Below are positions 22,774 through 33,331 of a stretch of DNA of 64,000 nucleotides, in pieces; the first letter of the stretch is position 1; each line of letters starts with the position of its first letter. The translations under genes and the position numbers were made by a program. The stretch covers positions 684,001 through 748,000 of the forward strand of contig NC_088322.1 of assembly GCF_910592395.1 (NCBI RefSeq). The letters run 5' to 3'. The notes under the pieces are model-generated. The model was not told the origin of the DNA. It searched no databases and was given only the letters and a program-made list of their open reading frames with translations. Origin of the DNA: Lineus longissimus (lineage: Eukaryota; Nemertea; Pilidiophora; Heteronemertea; Lineidae).

Positions 22774-24278
22774 CGTCGTCGTCCGTCGTCCGTTAGCAGG
22801 GCACGTTTCGTAACTGTTAGAGCTATTGAGTTGAAACTTGGTACACATGTACCCTTATGTAATGACACCTTGGAGACCAAGTTTCGGTCCGATTCGTTTC
22901 ATGGTTTGGCCACCAGGGGGCCAAATGTTAAAAGTGAAAATATGCAATATCTCCCTTAATAGTAGTCGGGAAATTTTGAAAAAAATATGGTAGGTACTTC
23001 TAGCAAAGGTGCATCATATATCCTCCGGGTTTTTGATTTGACCTCCTTTTCAAGGTCACAGAGGTCAAATGGTGTAAATCGGCCGTTAGGATGTAACGAT
23101 GGCACGTTTCTAAACTGCAATGACTATTGATACCAAATTTGGTACACATTTACCCCTTAGTCAGGTGATCTCAGGGACCAAAGTTTGGTCCAATATGATT
23201 CACCACTTGACCACCAGGGGGCAAAATCTAAAAACCTTAAAAATGTGATTATTCCTTAACTTCTTGCCCGATTGCCACCAATTTGATATCATGGGTACAT
23301 TTAACCACGATACAGTATATGTCACACATGTTTTTAATTTGACCTTCTTGTCAAGGTCACAGAGGTCAAATGGCATAAATTCGCCGTCGGGCCGTAACTA
23401 TGGCACGTTTCTTAACTGCAATGACTATTGATCACAAATTAAGTACACATGTACCCCTTGGTCAGGTGATCTCAGGTACTGAAGTTTGGTGCGATCTGAT
23501 TTGCCGTTTGGCCTGCAGGGAGGGGGCCAAATCCTAAATTCTTCAAAATGCCATTATTCCTAGTAATGACTTGCCCGATTGGCACCAATTTTATATCATA
23601 GGTAGATCTAATTCTAACAACCATTCAATGTGTCACCCGGGTCTCCTTTGATTTGACCTACTTTTCAAGGTCACAGAGGTCGAATGTACTGTAAATTGGC
23701 CATTTTGGGGAAATTGTAATTGCTTGGACCTACATCAAACCTAACACTACATGACACAATACCATGCTCTTTATCCATCTTTCCTCCACATGAGGTGAGC
23801 ACAATGGCCCTGGCCATTTCATTTATAAAGAGCGGCACCGCCTGTTTTGGGCAGGAGTGTGCGATGCTCTGTTCGTTCTTTATTTGTTTCAGGAAATCAG
23901 CGACCTCCTGTGAGTTTGCTGGGTTACCGTTTTTTTCAAAAATATCCCAAGGTTTCTCACGACCCAATTCCTTTTGGAAAATTCGTTTTAGTTGGAAATT
24001 TTCCCCGCTACTGTACCGAATGCTAATCTCCTGGGACATTTACAGCTTGGATTTTTTGCCGTGATTTCCGGGCAAGAAGTGCTATGCACTATGGTTTTCC
24101 CGTTGTTGTCTTTCCACGCGAGATAAAGGCATATATCATATGGGGTGCAGCTTTTTATATCCTTGCCAATTTGTTTAACGAAGTAGTCCAAGTCTTGAAA
24201 AAGCTTACATTTGTTTCTCTGATATGCTGTGGCCTGAAAGCTGCGTTTTATCGATTGTACCCTTTCGTGCAGCCTTGA
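21968..24278 (-). pseudogene. DIRS-type tyrosine recombinase, split by a pearl-like insertion
   Basis: The N-terminal part (about 24278-23833) contains KDNNGKTIVH, CPRRLAFGTV, GNPANSQEVADFLKQI and PKQAVPLF, typical of the core-binding region of DIRS/Ngaro-like recombinases. A one-base frameshift sits near 24001. The pearl-like element 22678-23824 then interrupts the frame. The catalytic part (22677-21968) has the arginine region GGDRAHDAGI, the H-x-x-R box in HSIRAG, HVGWFS and the nucleophilic tyrosine in NHYTRSK, so all catalytic positions seem present. Closing the insertion restores the reading frame exactly at a T run, which places the insertion point. Confidence 0.8.
22678..23824 (+). 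mobile_element. Pearl/Helentron-like family D, copy 1
   Basis: Its 5' hairpin is AGCTCACCTCT-TAGC-AGAGGTGAGCT, followed by a (GTC)n tract at about 22730-22795 and three core units. CCACCAGGGGGC matches lie at 22910 and 23211 and AGGTCACAGAGGTCA at 23053 and 23354. The 3' terminus is GGTGAGCACAATGGCC-CTGGCCATTTCATTT. It is nearly identical to 59121-60223 and 62971-64000. It inserted in a T run within the recombinase gene. Confidence 0.85.
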
Positions 24279-24352
24279 CAGATTAATTTCAGCACTGGCT
24301 TTCTGGAACTGAATTTTGAGAAAGAAGTTTACATTTCACTTTATATTTCGCT

Positions 24353-26528
24353 TTAAGTACGTTGAAACCTTGCCAAATAAAGGTTGTGTGTTATAGTGCT
24401 GGAAATGAAACCGTTTTGGGATGGGGCAAGGATACATTCTTCACCTTTGTGAGCCAGTACGGATAATTCTGCATTTCTTTCAAGGTTAGGCCACCATGGC
24501 GGTAGGGGTGAGATATGTGGTATGACCAGAGAGAGTCTGATTGGCCTTTGGCATTCTTCTAGAATGAACTTTATTAGTGGGCCGGCCATTGCGTGTGGGG
24601 GAAAACAGTAGTAGTTTTCTTTTGGATCCAGAATTTGGGCAAAACAGTTCACTCCCGCGCTGCCTGGTAGAGGAAACGGAGTGTAATGTGGCAGGGCTTC
24701 GCCCTTGTCGTCTAATTGTACATTTGAATCGAGGGACATTAGGTCAAAGGTGTGTGGTCCGTATCTGTTTTGTACTATTTTCCATTGATGTGGAGACAAC
24801 ATGGAATCGAGTTTGGACAGCTTGCGTGAGGGAGTGTCGGCCGGGTTTTTGTTTGATTGTACGAAAAGAAGTTTTAGGTCGCAGTTTGCTGATACCGTGA
24901 TTTCAAATATTTTCTTTAGTAACCTGTTTAGGTTTATGTCTTTTGCATCTTCGTGCTCCCATGCTTTCAGGAGCGCCATGTTGTCCACGTGTGCATCTAC
25001 CCTTTTGTCTTTTAATTGATTTGAAACTGAGATCAACGTATTGAGAAGGGCTTCAGCTTCTTTGAGGTGAATGGGTCTGCTGTCTTCTTTGGGAAAGAAG
25101 TCGCCAATTTTCATCTCGCCAATGACGCCACCCCATGCGAATTTTGAAGCGTCTGAGGCAAGAGTGATTGAAAAGTGTCGCTCTTTTCTCCAGGGAAGCA
25201 GACGAACATTTTCCTCAAATATAAACTTCCACGCTTCGATCTCTTCTCTCAGTTTGTCCGATATCGGGATTGGTCTTGAAGATTTGCCTGCCACAGAGAT
25301 GGCGACAGCCATTTCTCTGATGAATAGTTTTGCGCCTGGAATGCATAGCTGGAAAGATATGCATTTCCCCATAAACCTTTGTATGATCTTAATGTGGACC
25401 GTGGACTGAGCGAGCAATGTGTTCATGAGGTTTTTGAAGGATTCTAATTTCGCGGTCGGAATTGAGAAATGCATTTCCACCGAATGAAGCAGAAAGCCAA
25501 GATGTTTTAGCACTTGAGTAGGAACCCAGGTTATTTTATAAAAGGCGAAAGTATATCCTAGCAACGAGAGGGTGGCGGTGGATGTGTATAAGGATATACC
25601 CGTGCTATTGAACTGGGATGGGGATTTTGTTACTTGCGAGGGGCCAAGGAATCTGTCGTCTAAGTACTGAAACGTAGTTATGCCCCTAGTCCTTAAATAT
25701 TCTGTAGCCTGCATGCCTGTGGTTTGGTAGATATATGGACTCAGTTTGAATCCAAAAGGAAGGGTTGTGTGAATGAAATACCAGCCACCCCATTCTATTC
25801 CGAAATAGGTTTGGGAGTTTTCTGATAATGAAATGCCGTCGTAGGCGGATTTTTCGTCTGTACTTGCCATGAAATCTCCCTTGGAGATTTGTTTCTGAAT
25901 AATGGGAAGTGTTTCTAAGTTGAAGCTAATTGGGGTTATGAATAAGTTAAGAAATCTCTCATCGTGACACAGCCTGTTTTTGTTGGTTTGTGGAACCATA
26001 ATCAAGGGCATTACTAAATGTGGTGGATTTACTTCTCCAACTTTCCCCAACAGTCTTAACGACCCATTCTTCAATTTTTCAGTAATTTGTTGAGTGATTT
26101 CGGCCTTGAATGATTCACAGGATTTGTGATTGTTGAAGATTTCTGGAGGAGGAGTGTCATGATTATAAGACTTCCCTTTGAAGTTTCCTTTGAAGTGTTT
26201 AAAGTTTTTCGTTATGTCTACACCGTTGTTTATCCAATCCATCACGAGTTTGGACGAGTCATTATCAACTGAGTCAGTAACAAATTTCCAATTTTCTTTT
26301 TGAGAGTGCAACATGCCAGCAACAAAACTATTTGGATCTCTGAGAGGAAAAGCTTGTAGCAGTGTTTCCCAGTTGCTTTCTGTGAGGTCTTCGTTTTCAA
26401 TTGGTAGTTTTTTCTCGGGTGGAGTGGGGAGGGGGTGTCCCCTGCAATTTTTCCATGTCACTTCGTTTTTCTGTGCTGATGCTTTTATGGGGTCGAAGTC
26501 GGGGTTGGTTTCCCATTCGGGGATTACC
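24353..26528 (-). CDS. DIRS-type reverse transcriptase-RNase H
   Basis: An open frame of 702 codons from the ATG at 26461 extends upstream without stop to a strong splice acceptor (TTTTTTTTAG at about 26529), so translation of this part may depend on splicing. RT motifs are RLCHDERFLN, STDEKSAYD, YFGIEWGGWYFIHTTLPFGFKLSPYIYQ and the catalytic QYLDDRF. RNase H residues follow: LASDASKFAWGGV, KEAEALLNTL, VDAHVDNMALLKAW and NPADTPSR. It would copy element RNA and remove the RNA strand. No frameshift is visible in this part. No adenine methyltransferase domain is recognisable, unlike many DIRS/PAT elements. Confidence 0.85.
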
Positions 26529-26666
26529 TAAAAAAAACAACCAAAAAAGAAAAAAAAAATTATTATTATTATTTATATTATTATTATTATTATTTTATTT
26601 ATTTATTTTTTTTTTATTTTTATTTTATTTTTATTTTTGCAGGGGACACCCCTTACCCCACTCCCG
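26416..26666. promoter_or_regulatory. Inverted repeat around the RT start and an AT-rich spacer
   Basis: CGGGTGGAGTGGGGAGGGGG... at 26416-26446 is nearly the reverse complement of TGCAGGGGACACCCCTTACC... at 26638-26666. The ~190 bp between includes a low-complexity (TTA)n/(TTTA)n stretch and the RT splice acceptor. In RNA the arms could form a long-range stem bringing gag and RT parts together. Confidence 0.5.
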
Positions 26667-26865
26667 CGAAGCGTGTGCTTCTGGAGCTTAGGAGCTCCTG
26701 GAAGTGAGATTCGGAGAGTCCTTGATTATTTTGGGAAGGACCTTTGAACTATTTTTATTTATCTATTTATTTATTTTTTCTCTAGTGTCTCAGAGGGAAG
26801 GTTCTAATTTCCCCATTAGTTTCTTGTTTAAGAATTTTATCTTTCTTTAAATTTTTCATGATCGG

Positions 26866-27553
26866 TTATTTTTCCTCAGAATTTGCCGATAAAGCCGCGA
26901 TTTTTGGGCATTTATCCAGGAAGTGTTCCGTGGATTTACAGACATAGCATTGCCTTGGCCTTGGGTTTCCTCGACTAATACTTCCCCTATAGAAATTGTT
27001 CCTACCCCTGTTTTGGAAGCCTCTCCCCCACGTTGGACCATTAAAATTGTTGCCATAGTGTGGTGGAGGGGCCCACCATCTTTGAGGTTGCCAGTAGTTG
27101 TTCGGGCTTGAAGGGTTAGAATTATTTGTGAATTCATTATTTGAATCTTGAGTTGAGACTACATTTGTTGAGGGCGAGGACACTTTTTTGCTGATTTTCA
27201 ACCAACTGTCAACGCTGGCATTTATTTTCTTAGCTACATCCGTACCAATCAATTTTATGACTAGCCCATGCAACGGGACTTTCATGTTGTCTTTAGCTCT
27301 GACGGCCTTGAGGGCCATTTTAAAGTGTTCTTTCTCGGCATGATTGTGAATCACCGCAGTTTCGTAAAGCACTTCCAATGCTGCTATAAGGGCCGAGTTA
27401 GTGGTGGTGGTCCTGTCGGCTAATGCTCTCACCTGTGCTAGAGCCGTGTCCACTGTAACCTTTCCGGAGGTTTCCTTCCACGTTTTCATTTGTTGCTCTA
27501 AAACAGCAAGTCGTTTTATGCTTGTGGCATCCGCACTTTCCTCTGTTTCAGCC
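26866..27553 (-). CDS. DIRS-type gag-like protein with CCHC knuckle (last exon)
   Basis: The frame is open from a splice acceptor (ATTTCAG|GCTGAAACAG at about 27553) to a stop at 26866. It begins with a helical region (coiled-coil-like, RLAVLEQQMKTW), then a middle domain, a glycine/arginine/asparagine-rich tail (GRGFQNRGRNNF) and one zinc knuckle, CYVCKSTEHFLDKC (C-x2-C-x4-H-x4-C). This is the usual composition of a nucleic-acid-binding Gag. It lies directly upstream of RT on the same strand. The ATG at 27489 is internal if splicing is used. Confidence 0.7.
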
Positions 27554-27945
27554 TGAAATTAATATGAGCAAGTGAATCCACATGCCTAGGACGTTTTTAC
27601 CTAACGTTTAGTGGTTTAACATTCTGATTGTTACTTTGAGTATGATGGTGTAGAGTTGTTGGCCGAAATTTGTTTCATGGGAGTAGAATTGACCCGGCTT
27701 CTGTTCTTTCAGCTTCCATTTATAATTGCTGACAAGAATTCAGTCTAAAGCTTGAATGGGCTGTCCCTGATCTGCAAGCGTTGTACGATTCCTATTAACC
27801 ACCATCATCCCATTGAGCATTTATGGACTTGGATTTGATTAATTCGTTTACAGTTCTCGTTGGTTTTAATGAATTCAAGTCTGTTTTAACTGAGCACGCT
27901 TAACGCACTTTTTTTTTTCTTTTTTTTTTTTTTTGTTTTACTCAC

Positions 27946-28187
27946 CCTTTTTTCCCCTTTATGAGCTTCCTCGTCAGGCTTGGCCTTTTCGTTTAGGTCC
28001 TTCTTCCCTTGGGGCTGTTTTTGCTTATGTGCTTGCGTTGGCCTAGGCATAGACATTTTTTCGGTGGCGGGTCCGACGGGCAAATTGCCGGCAGGGTGGC
28101 CTCTTCGTTTGCAAATATGATTGCCGCATGACACACCAGTCTCCTGTTGTTCATGTTGTCTTCTAGCCCTATAGCTTGCAGAGTGGC
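27946..28187 (-). CDS. Putative upstream gag exon (DIRS-type element)
   Basis: It is bordered by an acceptor (CGCCACAG|GCC at 28187) and a donor (AAAGG|GTGAGT). In phase with the exon 28716-28462 it reads about 60 codons, then hits one TAA, then stays open to the donor. It is either a mutated exon or a wrong frame. Lysine-rich content. Tentative. Confidence 0.35.
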
Positions 28188-28461
28188 CTGTGGCGATTAA
28201 AATTTTTGTTAGAGTAAAGAGTATAGCTTGCCGTTGAATTTTTAACGGATCTCATTTGCTCCTAAAAACCGTGAAGGTGCCTGCCGATCCATAAAGTCAA
28301 TTATGCGGCTTTAGTTCAGACTTTACATGAGGTAAAGACTCGATATTTAGTTACCAATCTTTTTTCATAAGGCTGTTTTCTTTTTCTTTTTCTAGGTTGC
28401 CATTTATTGATACCGAGGTTAGTCGTTCTCTAAAGATTTTTTAAAGGAATTTGTTTCTTAC

Positions 28462-28716
28462 CTCTAGGTCAAAGGCTGTTAATTTTTTGAATTCTTGAAA
28501 TAGTTCGGCCGGACTGTAGCTGTGGAGAAGGTGTTTTTCTTTAAACGAAGCTAGGAGCTCAGGTGCACGGAGTGATGCTTCGATTGCTGTCTCGTCATAC
28601 GCCCGGACTTTCCCTATCAGTTGTAGCAAGTCCTTCCCGTGAAGGTTAGCGTTCGCGTTCAGCCACAGGCGTGGCTTCAAGCTGCTTGCCTGCTGCTGGT
28701 CATCGTGGCACGCCAT
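28462..28716 (-). CDS. Putative first exon of the DIRS-type gag ORF
   Basis: The ATG at 28716 opens 85 codons (MACHDDQQQASS..., ..FQEFKKLTAFDLE), ending exactly at a donor GAG|GTAAGA. Exon length is a multiple of three. No homology is recognised. It sits 3' of the leader hairpin array and 5' of the CCHC exon, as expected for an N-terminal Gag segment. Confidence 0.5.
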
Positions 28717-29120
28717 GTTGACTGTTCTCCAATACGAGTAGAAGTGAGGTCGTCTGTGTTGGCTGTCGACATTTGAGGAGAAAGATTACGTCAATCTTTT
28801 CATTCCCTTGAAAGGTTTGACTTGAACCCGCCTGGCTGATGTAATGGTGTGGAACCTATTCATTCAGCGCTTGCCTAGGACGGAGTGCGGTTACGCCTAC
28901 CGTTTGTGCCAGGAGTGATGCAACCATTTAATAAATTTGAGGCTCTTTTGCGTGCTTTATGTCTATTGGGCGTTGGTTGTTTTATTAGGTTCCAATCAAT
29001 CTTGTCCGCCCTATCCGCGTGAATTTTCACTGGGACTTAGAAGTCCTGGATAAGAGGGACAGACCAATTAGAACCTAGGCTTTGCCTATAATTTATATTA
29101 TATTACAAGTTATTCTCCAA

Positions 29121-29581
29121 GTCTGACCGCCCGGCAGACTATTCTTGGCCCTTCTGAAGATAAGATTAATAAGTAAACTCTGTGGAAAAAAGGAACAAAT
29201 TCTGTGGGCCCTCCAACATATCAGAATTAAAACATTGAGTTGAGAGGTGAGCTATTTAAACAATATTTAGCTCTTTAGACAATAAGAATCGAGTTCACAC
29301 CGATAGTCACCCAGACATTTCGAGATCGAGAATTGCTCATTTACGGTACTCTCCTTTTCATTATAGTTCTGTCTGAGCACCAAGCAGACTTATAGATTAT
29401 GTTTATTTTTGGTTCGAACACCCAGCGAACCTGATTATATTCTCTAATGTCTGATCCACCCAGCAGACTAGACTATTTTATCTTTAGTGCGATCCAGCGG
29501 ATCTCTGATTATTTTCTCTAATGTCTGACCACCCAGCAGACTAGTTTATTTCATATCTTTGGTCCGATTACCAAGCGAACC
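29121..29581. repeat. Array of seven small hairpins in the DIRS leader
   Basis: Stems of 5-6 bp with ~9 nt loops lie at 29121-29139, 29371-29389, 29411-29431, 29449-29468, 29491-29503, 29523-29541 and 29561-29581. Stems alternate between GTCTG/CAGAC and GTTCG/CGAAC types, while loops share a CACCCAG or CACCAAG core. They occupy the untranslated leader between A1 and the first gag exon. Confidence 0.65.
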
Positions 29582-29641
29582 ACTTATTATTTTAAATACT
29601 TTTTGTTACAAGTGAGGTCCTAGATAAGGTCTGCGCTGTTC

Positions 29642-29713
29642 GCTTCCTCACGAAAGAATGACTGGACTACGAGAATTACGCAGGTAGCGCCGTCTGGTGT
29701 TAACTTAGGATAA
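29642..29713 (-). repeat. Split direct repeat A1 (5' terminus)
   Basis: Seventy-two bases identical to A2. The minus-strand terminus starts TTATCCTAAGTTAACACC. Confidence 0.85.
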
Positions 29714-30038
29714 ATTGCAAAACTTGCCCTTTCAATTAGTTGAACAGGACGTCATCATAGGCTCATGTTGCCAGTAGGCATAATGTGGAAGAGAAGTGAT
29801 ATAAAACAAGTATGTAGCCTAGGCCTGCCCTAGGCCTAGCCTAGCTAGTATATAGCCTAAACATGAGATTTTCTCCGCTAGGCCTACATGAAGCCTACCT
29901 ATCTGACTGTAACATGCACATCATCATGACAATTGTCATAGCCAGCCTCCCTACACTGCATGTAAGTAGTCATCATACATACAGATGTCACACAGGACCA
30001 CAGGCATGTACATCATGTACACGGTCTATACTACATAC
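29714..30038. other. Remainder of the 30-bp-TIR element, non-coding part
   Basis: Sequence between the DIRS 5' terminus and the exon at 30039. It contains repeated CTAGGCCTA-type motifs at about 29816-29890. On the minus strand it would be intron after the donor at 30038. Confidence 0.35.
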
Positions 30039-30252
30039 CTTTCTGACTTGTATGTTGGCCGAAATGATGGTCTAGTGCTTCGTGCCACATACTGAACTTG
30101 CATGCATTGGCAATTTCATACGACCGTATGACCTCCTTCATTCGATCTTTATCTTTAGAATACTCATGAACTTGAATAAGACCATGATATAAAGAAATAT
30201 CATGATCCCAATAGGCCTGCCACTGAGGCTGAATGACAGGCTCTTCCGCCAT
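30039..30252 (-). CDS. First coding exon of an unknown protein
   Basis: The ATG at 30252 sits in a good context (CAAAATGGCGGAAG) after a CG-rich leader. It opens 71 codons ending at a donor, CAGAAAG|GTATGT. The peptide (MAEEPVIQPQWQAYWDHD..., SYEIANACKFSMWHEALDHHFG) is compositionally protein-like with many W, H and Y. I do not recognise it. It lies inside the 30-bp-TIR element, so it could be the first exon of that element's transposase or a captured host exon. Later exons would be expected at lower coordinates, where the DIRS-type element now sits. Confidence 0.45.
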
Positions 30253-30354
30253 TTTGAACTCCCGCGAAAAATGTGACAGATAAACAGTGCCACGTGTGTA
30301 TCTATTTTTATAACTATGTCACGTGACTATGCCTCTAAGGTGCAGGAAAAAATG

Positions 30355-30874
30355 CCTACCGTGATCATGAAAACTGGACTACAAAATGCATGATATTGTC
30401 GCAATGACTTTATTCAAAGTACTCAAACATACCTATTAACCTCCCTTGTGTAAAACTACATCATGTCAGTTGATAATGGATGACAGTAGAGGTAAAACCA
30501 GGCTTATTAAGGCGTTCAACGCTAAGTGCAACTCGTCAATTATAATAGTAGATTATATGATTGCTTTGCATTGGTATAAGCAGGTGATACTTGTTGGTGG
30601 TAAAGACTGTTGTTTATTTTGTCATGTGAAGTATGTAATATGGTATTCATTGTGTATATCATATGAGAAGTTGTAGTGGGATGTGCGGATATTTGAAATG
30701 TTTTTGATTGGTAAATTATTTGCACGTTTTACTTTGCAGGGTTGGTGGAGCATGATGATTGTAGAACTGCAGTGGCAAGGCTTGTTGGCAGTCTCAAGCA
30801 GAATACACAGCATTTCCTTAAGAATACAGTGTTGATGACAGGTGTGGTAATGAATTATGGACTCTTGGCATTCT
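30355..30874. other. Gene-free stretch
   Basis: Right flank of the TIR element. A splice-acceptor-like TTTACTTTGCAG|GGTTGG occurs at about 30728-30740, followed by about 100 open bases, but no exon can be supported. Confidence 0.3.
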
Positions 30875-30878
30875 TTAA

Positions 30879-31588
30879 CCCTTTCGCTGCGGATGTACGC
30901 ATTTTTGCGACCAAAAAAAATTTCCGATCTGTGCGGATGTACGCAGAACTGCGACTTGGGAGAGACCTGAATCAGACGATGTTTTCAATAGCAAATTAGT
31001 ACAGTAACTTGTCGCTAGGTGTCCTGCCATGTTGTTTACCGCTAGAACTTCCGATTTCTTGGTGAAAACTTCGGTGTTTTTATTCAAAGTTTAGGCGATA
31101 TTTTGAGTCCAAAGTTTTGTAAACAAATTTAAATGCCTCAGTCACGTGTTCGATGAACTGCAGAATCAATAATTGATGAAATAGTGAATTCGAGGCGTTA
31201 GAAGACGAGTCTGATTAGTGATTATGATTCTGAACATAATGCCGATGTACACAGCGTGCATGGGGATGGAAAGTGTGCATGATTCAGGGTCCGAGGGGGA
31301 TGATAGTGATAGCCTGGGTCAAGATGAAAAATGGTGTTTTTCTCCTCGTTGATTATTACTAATTAGCGTTATTTAGTTAATTAACATAATTTCAGGTGAT
31401 TGACAAATGCATAATTTGAAAGTCAATGCTGTCCCCAACAACCTTTTCCAATAGTCCAAAGCTCTATCTCTTCTCCTTCAGGCTGTATATTGGCCTCAAA
31501 GTTACCTATGTTAAAATTGGCTTTTACAGTATTTTGGGGGCAGCAAGGAATCAATATTGAAATAATTTTGAGCGGCGCAGCGAAAGGG
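30879..31588. mobile_element. piggyBac-like MITE with TTAA duplication
   Basis: TTAA at 30875-30878 and 31589-31592 flank the tips CCCTTTCGCTGCG and CGCAGCGAAAGGG. The element is 710 bp, AT-rich and non-coding. The tips differ from those of 17563-18049, so it is a separate family of the same type. Confidence 0.8.
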
Positions 31589-31592
31589 TTAA

Positions 31593-32026
31593 GATTCCAT
31601 GTTATTGTTAATAGGTGGCAAGTAGGGACAAGAGTTAATTGCTATGGGAAATGAGGGTGTGGCAGTTCATGTGAGGTACTTGATTACTAGTAGTCTCAAG
31701 TTAGAATTGAATGTGAATGTCATGTACTGGTGAATGTAATAAAGTATTACTTATCATGAATTGCTTTTGTCTCAGTTTTGTTATGATTAGATCTACATTG
31801 TATGATATGAAGGAGTTGATTCTCAGGAGATCTTTTTTGGTACCTTGATCATCTTCAAATGTTATGAACATCACAACGCTTTGATTATGTCCTCGAAGAA
31901 TGTAACATTGGTGGACTTGCATGCTGGAGAACTTGTGTGAAGTTATTTAGGACCATACCAAATGGTAAAGCTGATGGTGACAAAGATGGGCAGATAGGAC
32001 ATTGTTTTACAATCGGGGTATTGATG
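31593..32026. other. Gene-free stretch
   Basis: AT-rich DNA with an AATAAAG near 31738 but no supported exon or repeat. Confidence 0.3.
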
Positions 32027-32101
32027 TTTAGCTCAGCTGACTAAGTCAGCCGAGCTTGTCAAATAAGTTGTTCAGTGGCGTCCGTCTGTCCATCCATCCA
32101 T

Positions 32102-32135
<34 letters not shown>

Positions 32136-33113
32136 GTTAAACCCATGGTGCACATTTTGTAACCGTAAGACCTAGAGACTTCAATTTTGCATTTCTGGAT
32201 ACTTCTGGTCAAACTCTACTTTCAAAACAAAATTTGTCGCCATTCGACCTACTTCCTGCGAGCGAGAGTGCATGAAGGAAACTGGCCTATATCGGCCTAG
32301 GAGCAGCAGAATTAGTCACAATATGCTCTAATATTAAGATAAAATTCTTGAAAATCTATTTTATTGAGAAAAAGTTCAAAATTTTAACAGGAGAGGGCGC
32401 TACCTGCCTTTTAATTATTTCTGCCGATTCAAATTCCCGCCCGATGACGTCAGCCATCAATGAAGTCTCCTATTTGCCAGTTCTCAAAACATGGCAGCTA
32501 CACAACAAAAGCAGTAGCTCCAGGAATAAATCACTGTTCACTTCAGCTTCGTAATCGATTGTACCCCCACTTTATTGTGTTTTGTGTGGTGTTCCTATTC
32601 AATCAACGATGTAAGGCCTTATTATGTTGGTTTTAATTGAGAATGTGCATTATAAGCGGCGTACGAAATACCGAAGCGGAGACAAAATGGAGGCATGTTG
32701 TTTAAGTCATGTGCAATAATCTTGGAGCTCAATGACACTCAAGTACCCAATTTTCTGCTTAAAAAGGAGTCTGGTAGGCAATATTATCGCTAGTTCGTTT
32801 CAGTGGTAGTCATAAGGTCTTTAGGGACTACTTTCAGAAATTAGTTCTTGAAAATTTGGCCACATTTCTGTGAAAACGATATCGGAAGTGCATGCTCTGT
32901 TCGCGATGACATCGCCGATGTATTTTGAAGTGGAGAATTCCCACAGTATGTGCAGTGAATCGGCATGATTCTGTTCGCCTATTAAGTTTTAGTTCTACGA
33001 TTCTTTCATGAGTAAAAAGTAGACATTCTAACGGATCACGTCCAAAGTCCGCACGCGAATATTCGCTGCCCGAATCGGGGCGAAAATTCGCCTGGTCGAA
33101 TATCGCCACACTC

Positions 33114-33320
33114 TGTAGTGGCTTCCTATCTACATAAGATGCGTACCTCTCCAATAAGAACAGACTTCTTATATACTCAGATGAACTAGATTTAATCAAG
33201 CTTAAATCATAACATATATTGACCGGAACACGCCATTTCTCCGAAGCCCCGACCCACGCATGCGCAGAACAGACCGAAGCCGAGAAAACCCCAAGATGAA
33301 TCTTGGTGACTACTACATCA
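33114..33320 (-). mobile_element. Gypsy 3' LTR (207 bp)
   Basis: On the minus strand it starts TGATGTAGTAGTCACC and ends CCACTACA. It is next to the polypurine tract on one side and ACTC on the other. Confidence 0.85.
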
Positions 33321-33331
33321 TCCCCCCTTTA
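33321..33331 (-). promoter_or_regulatory. Gypsy polypurine tract
   Basis: On the minus strand AAAGGGGGGA lies immediately upstream of the 3' LTR, the expected plus-strand primer position. Confidence 0.8.

Larger units (their letters stand above)
20946..29713 (-). mobile_element. DIRS/PAT-type tyrosine-recombinase retrotransposon
   Basis: On the minus strand the order is A1 repeat, hairpin-rich leader, gag-like exons with CCHC knuckle, RT-RNase H, tyrosine recombinase, B1, A2, spacer, B2. Identical 72 bp (A) and 70 bp (B) direct repeats in the order A1...B1A2...B2 are the split direct repeats of PAT/Ngaro-type elements, not the inverted ends of classic DIRS-1. There is no integrase and no target duplication. 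The element is 8768 bp including a nested pearl-like element of about 1.15 kb. Perfect repeat identity suggests a young insertion, although the recombinase gene is broken. Confidence 0.88.
20471..30354. mobile_element. TIR element (30-bp perfect ends) split by the DIRS-type element
   Basis: 20471-20500 and 30325-30354 are perfect inverted repeats beginning CATTTTTTCCTGCACCTTAG. Without the DIRS-type insertion (20946-29713) the element is about 1.1 kb. It contains the minus-strand open exon 30039-30252. No target duplication is obvious. Either this is a DNA transposon with an exon of unknown origin or two inverted copies of one repeat. Confidence 0.55.

Noticed and set aside
22732-22795. Open frames encoding poly-arginine or poly-aspartate over the GTC tracts (also 63017-63105)
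   Set aside because: They are translations of the microsatellite in family D elements and have no coding support.
30740-30850. A host exon after the acceptor-like TTTGCAG near 30735
   Set aside because: The open stretch is short, lacks a good donor and shows no recognisable peptide.
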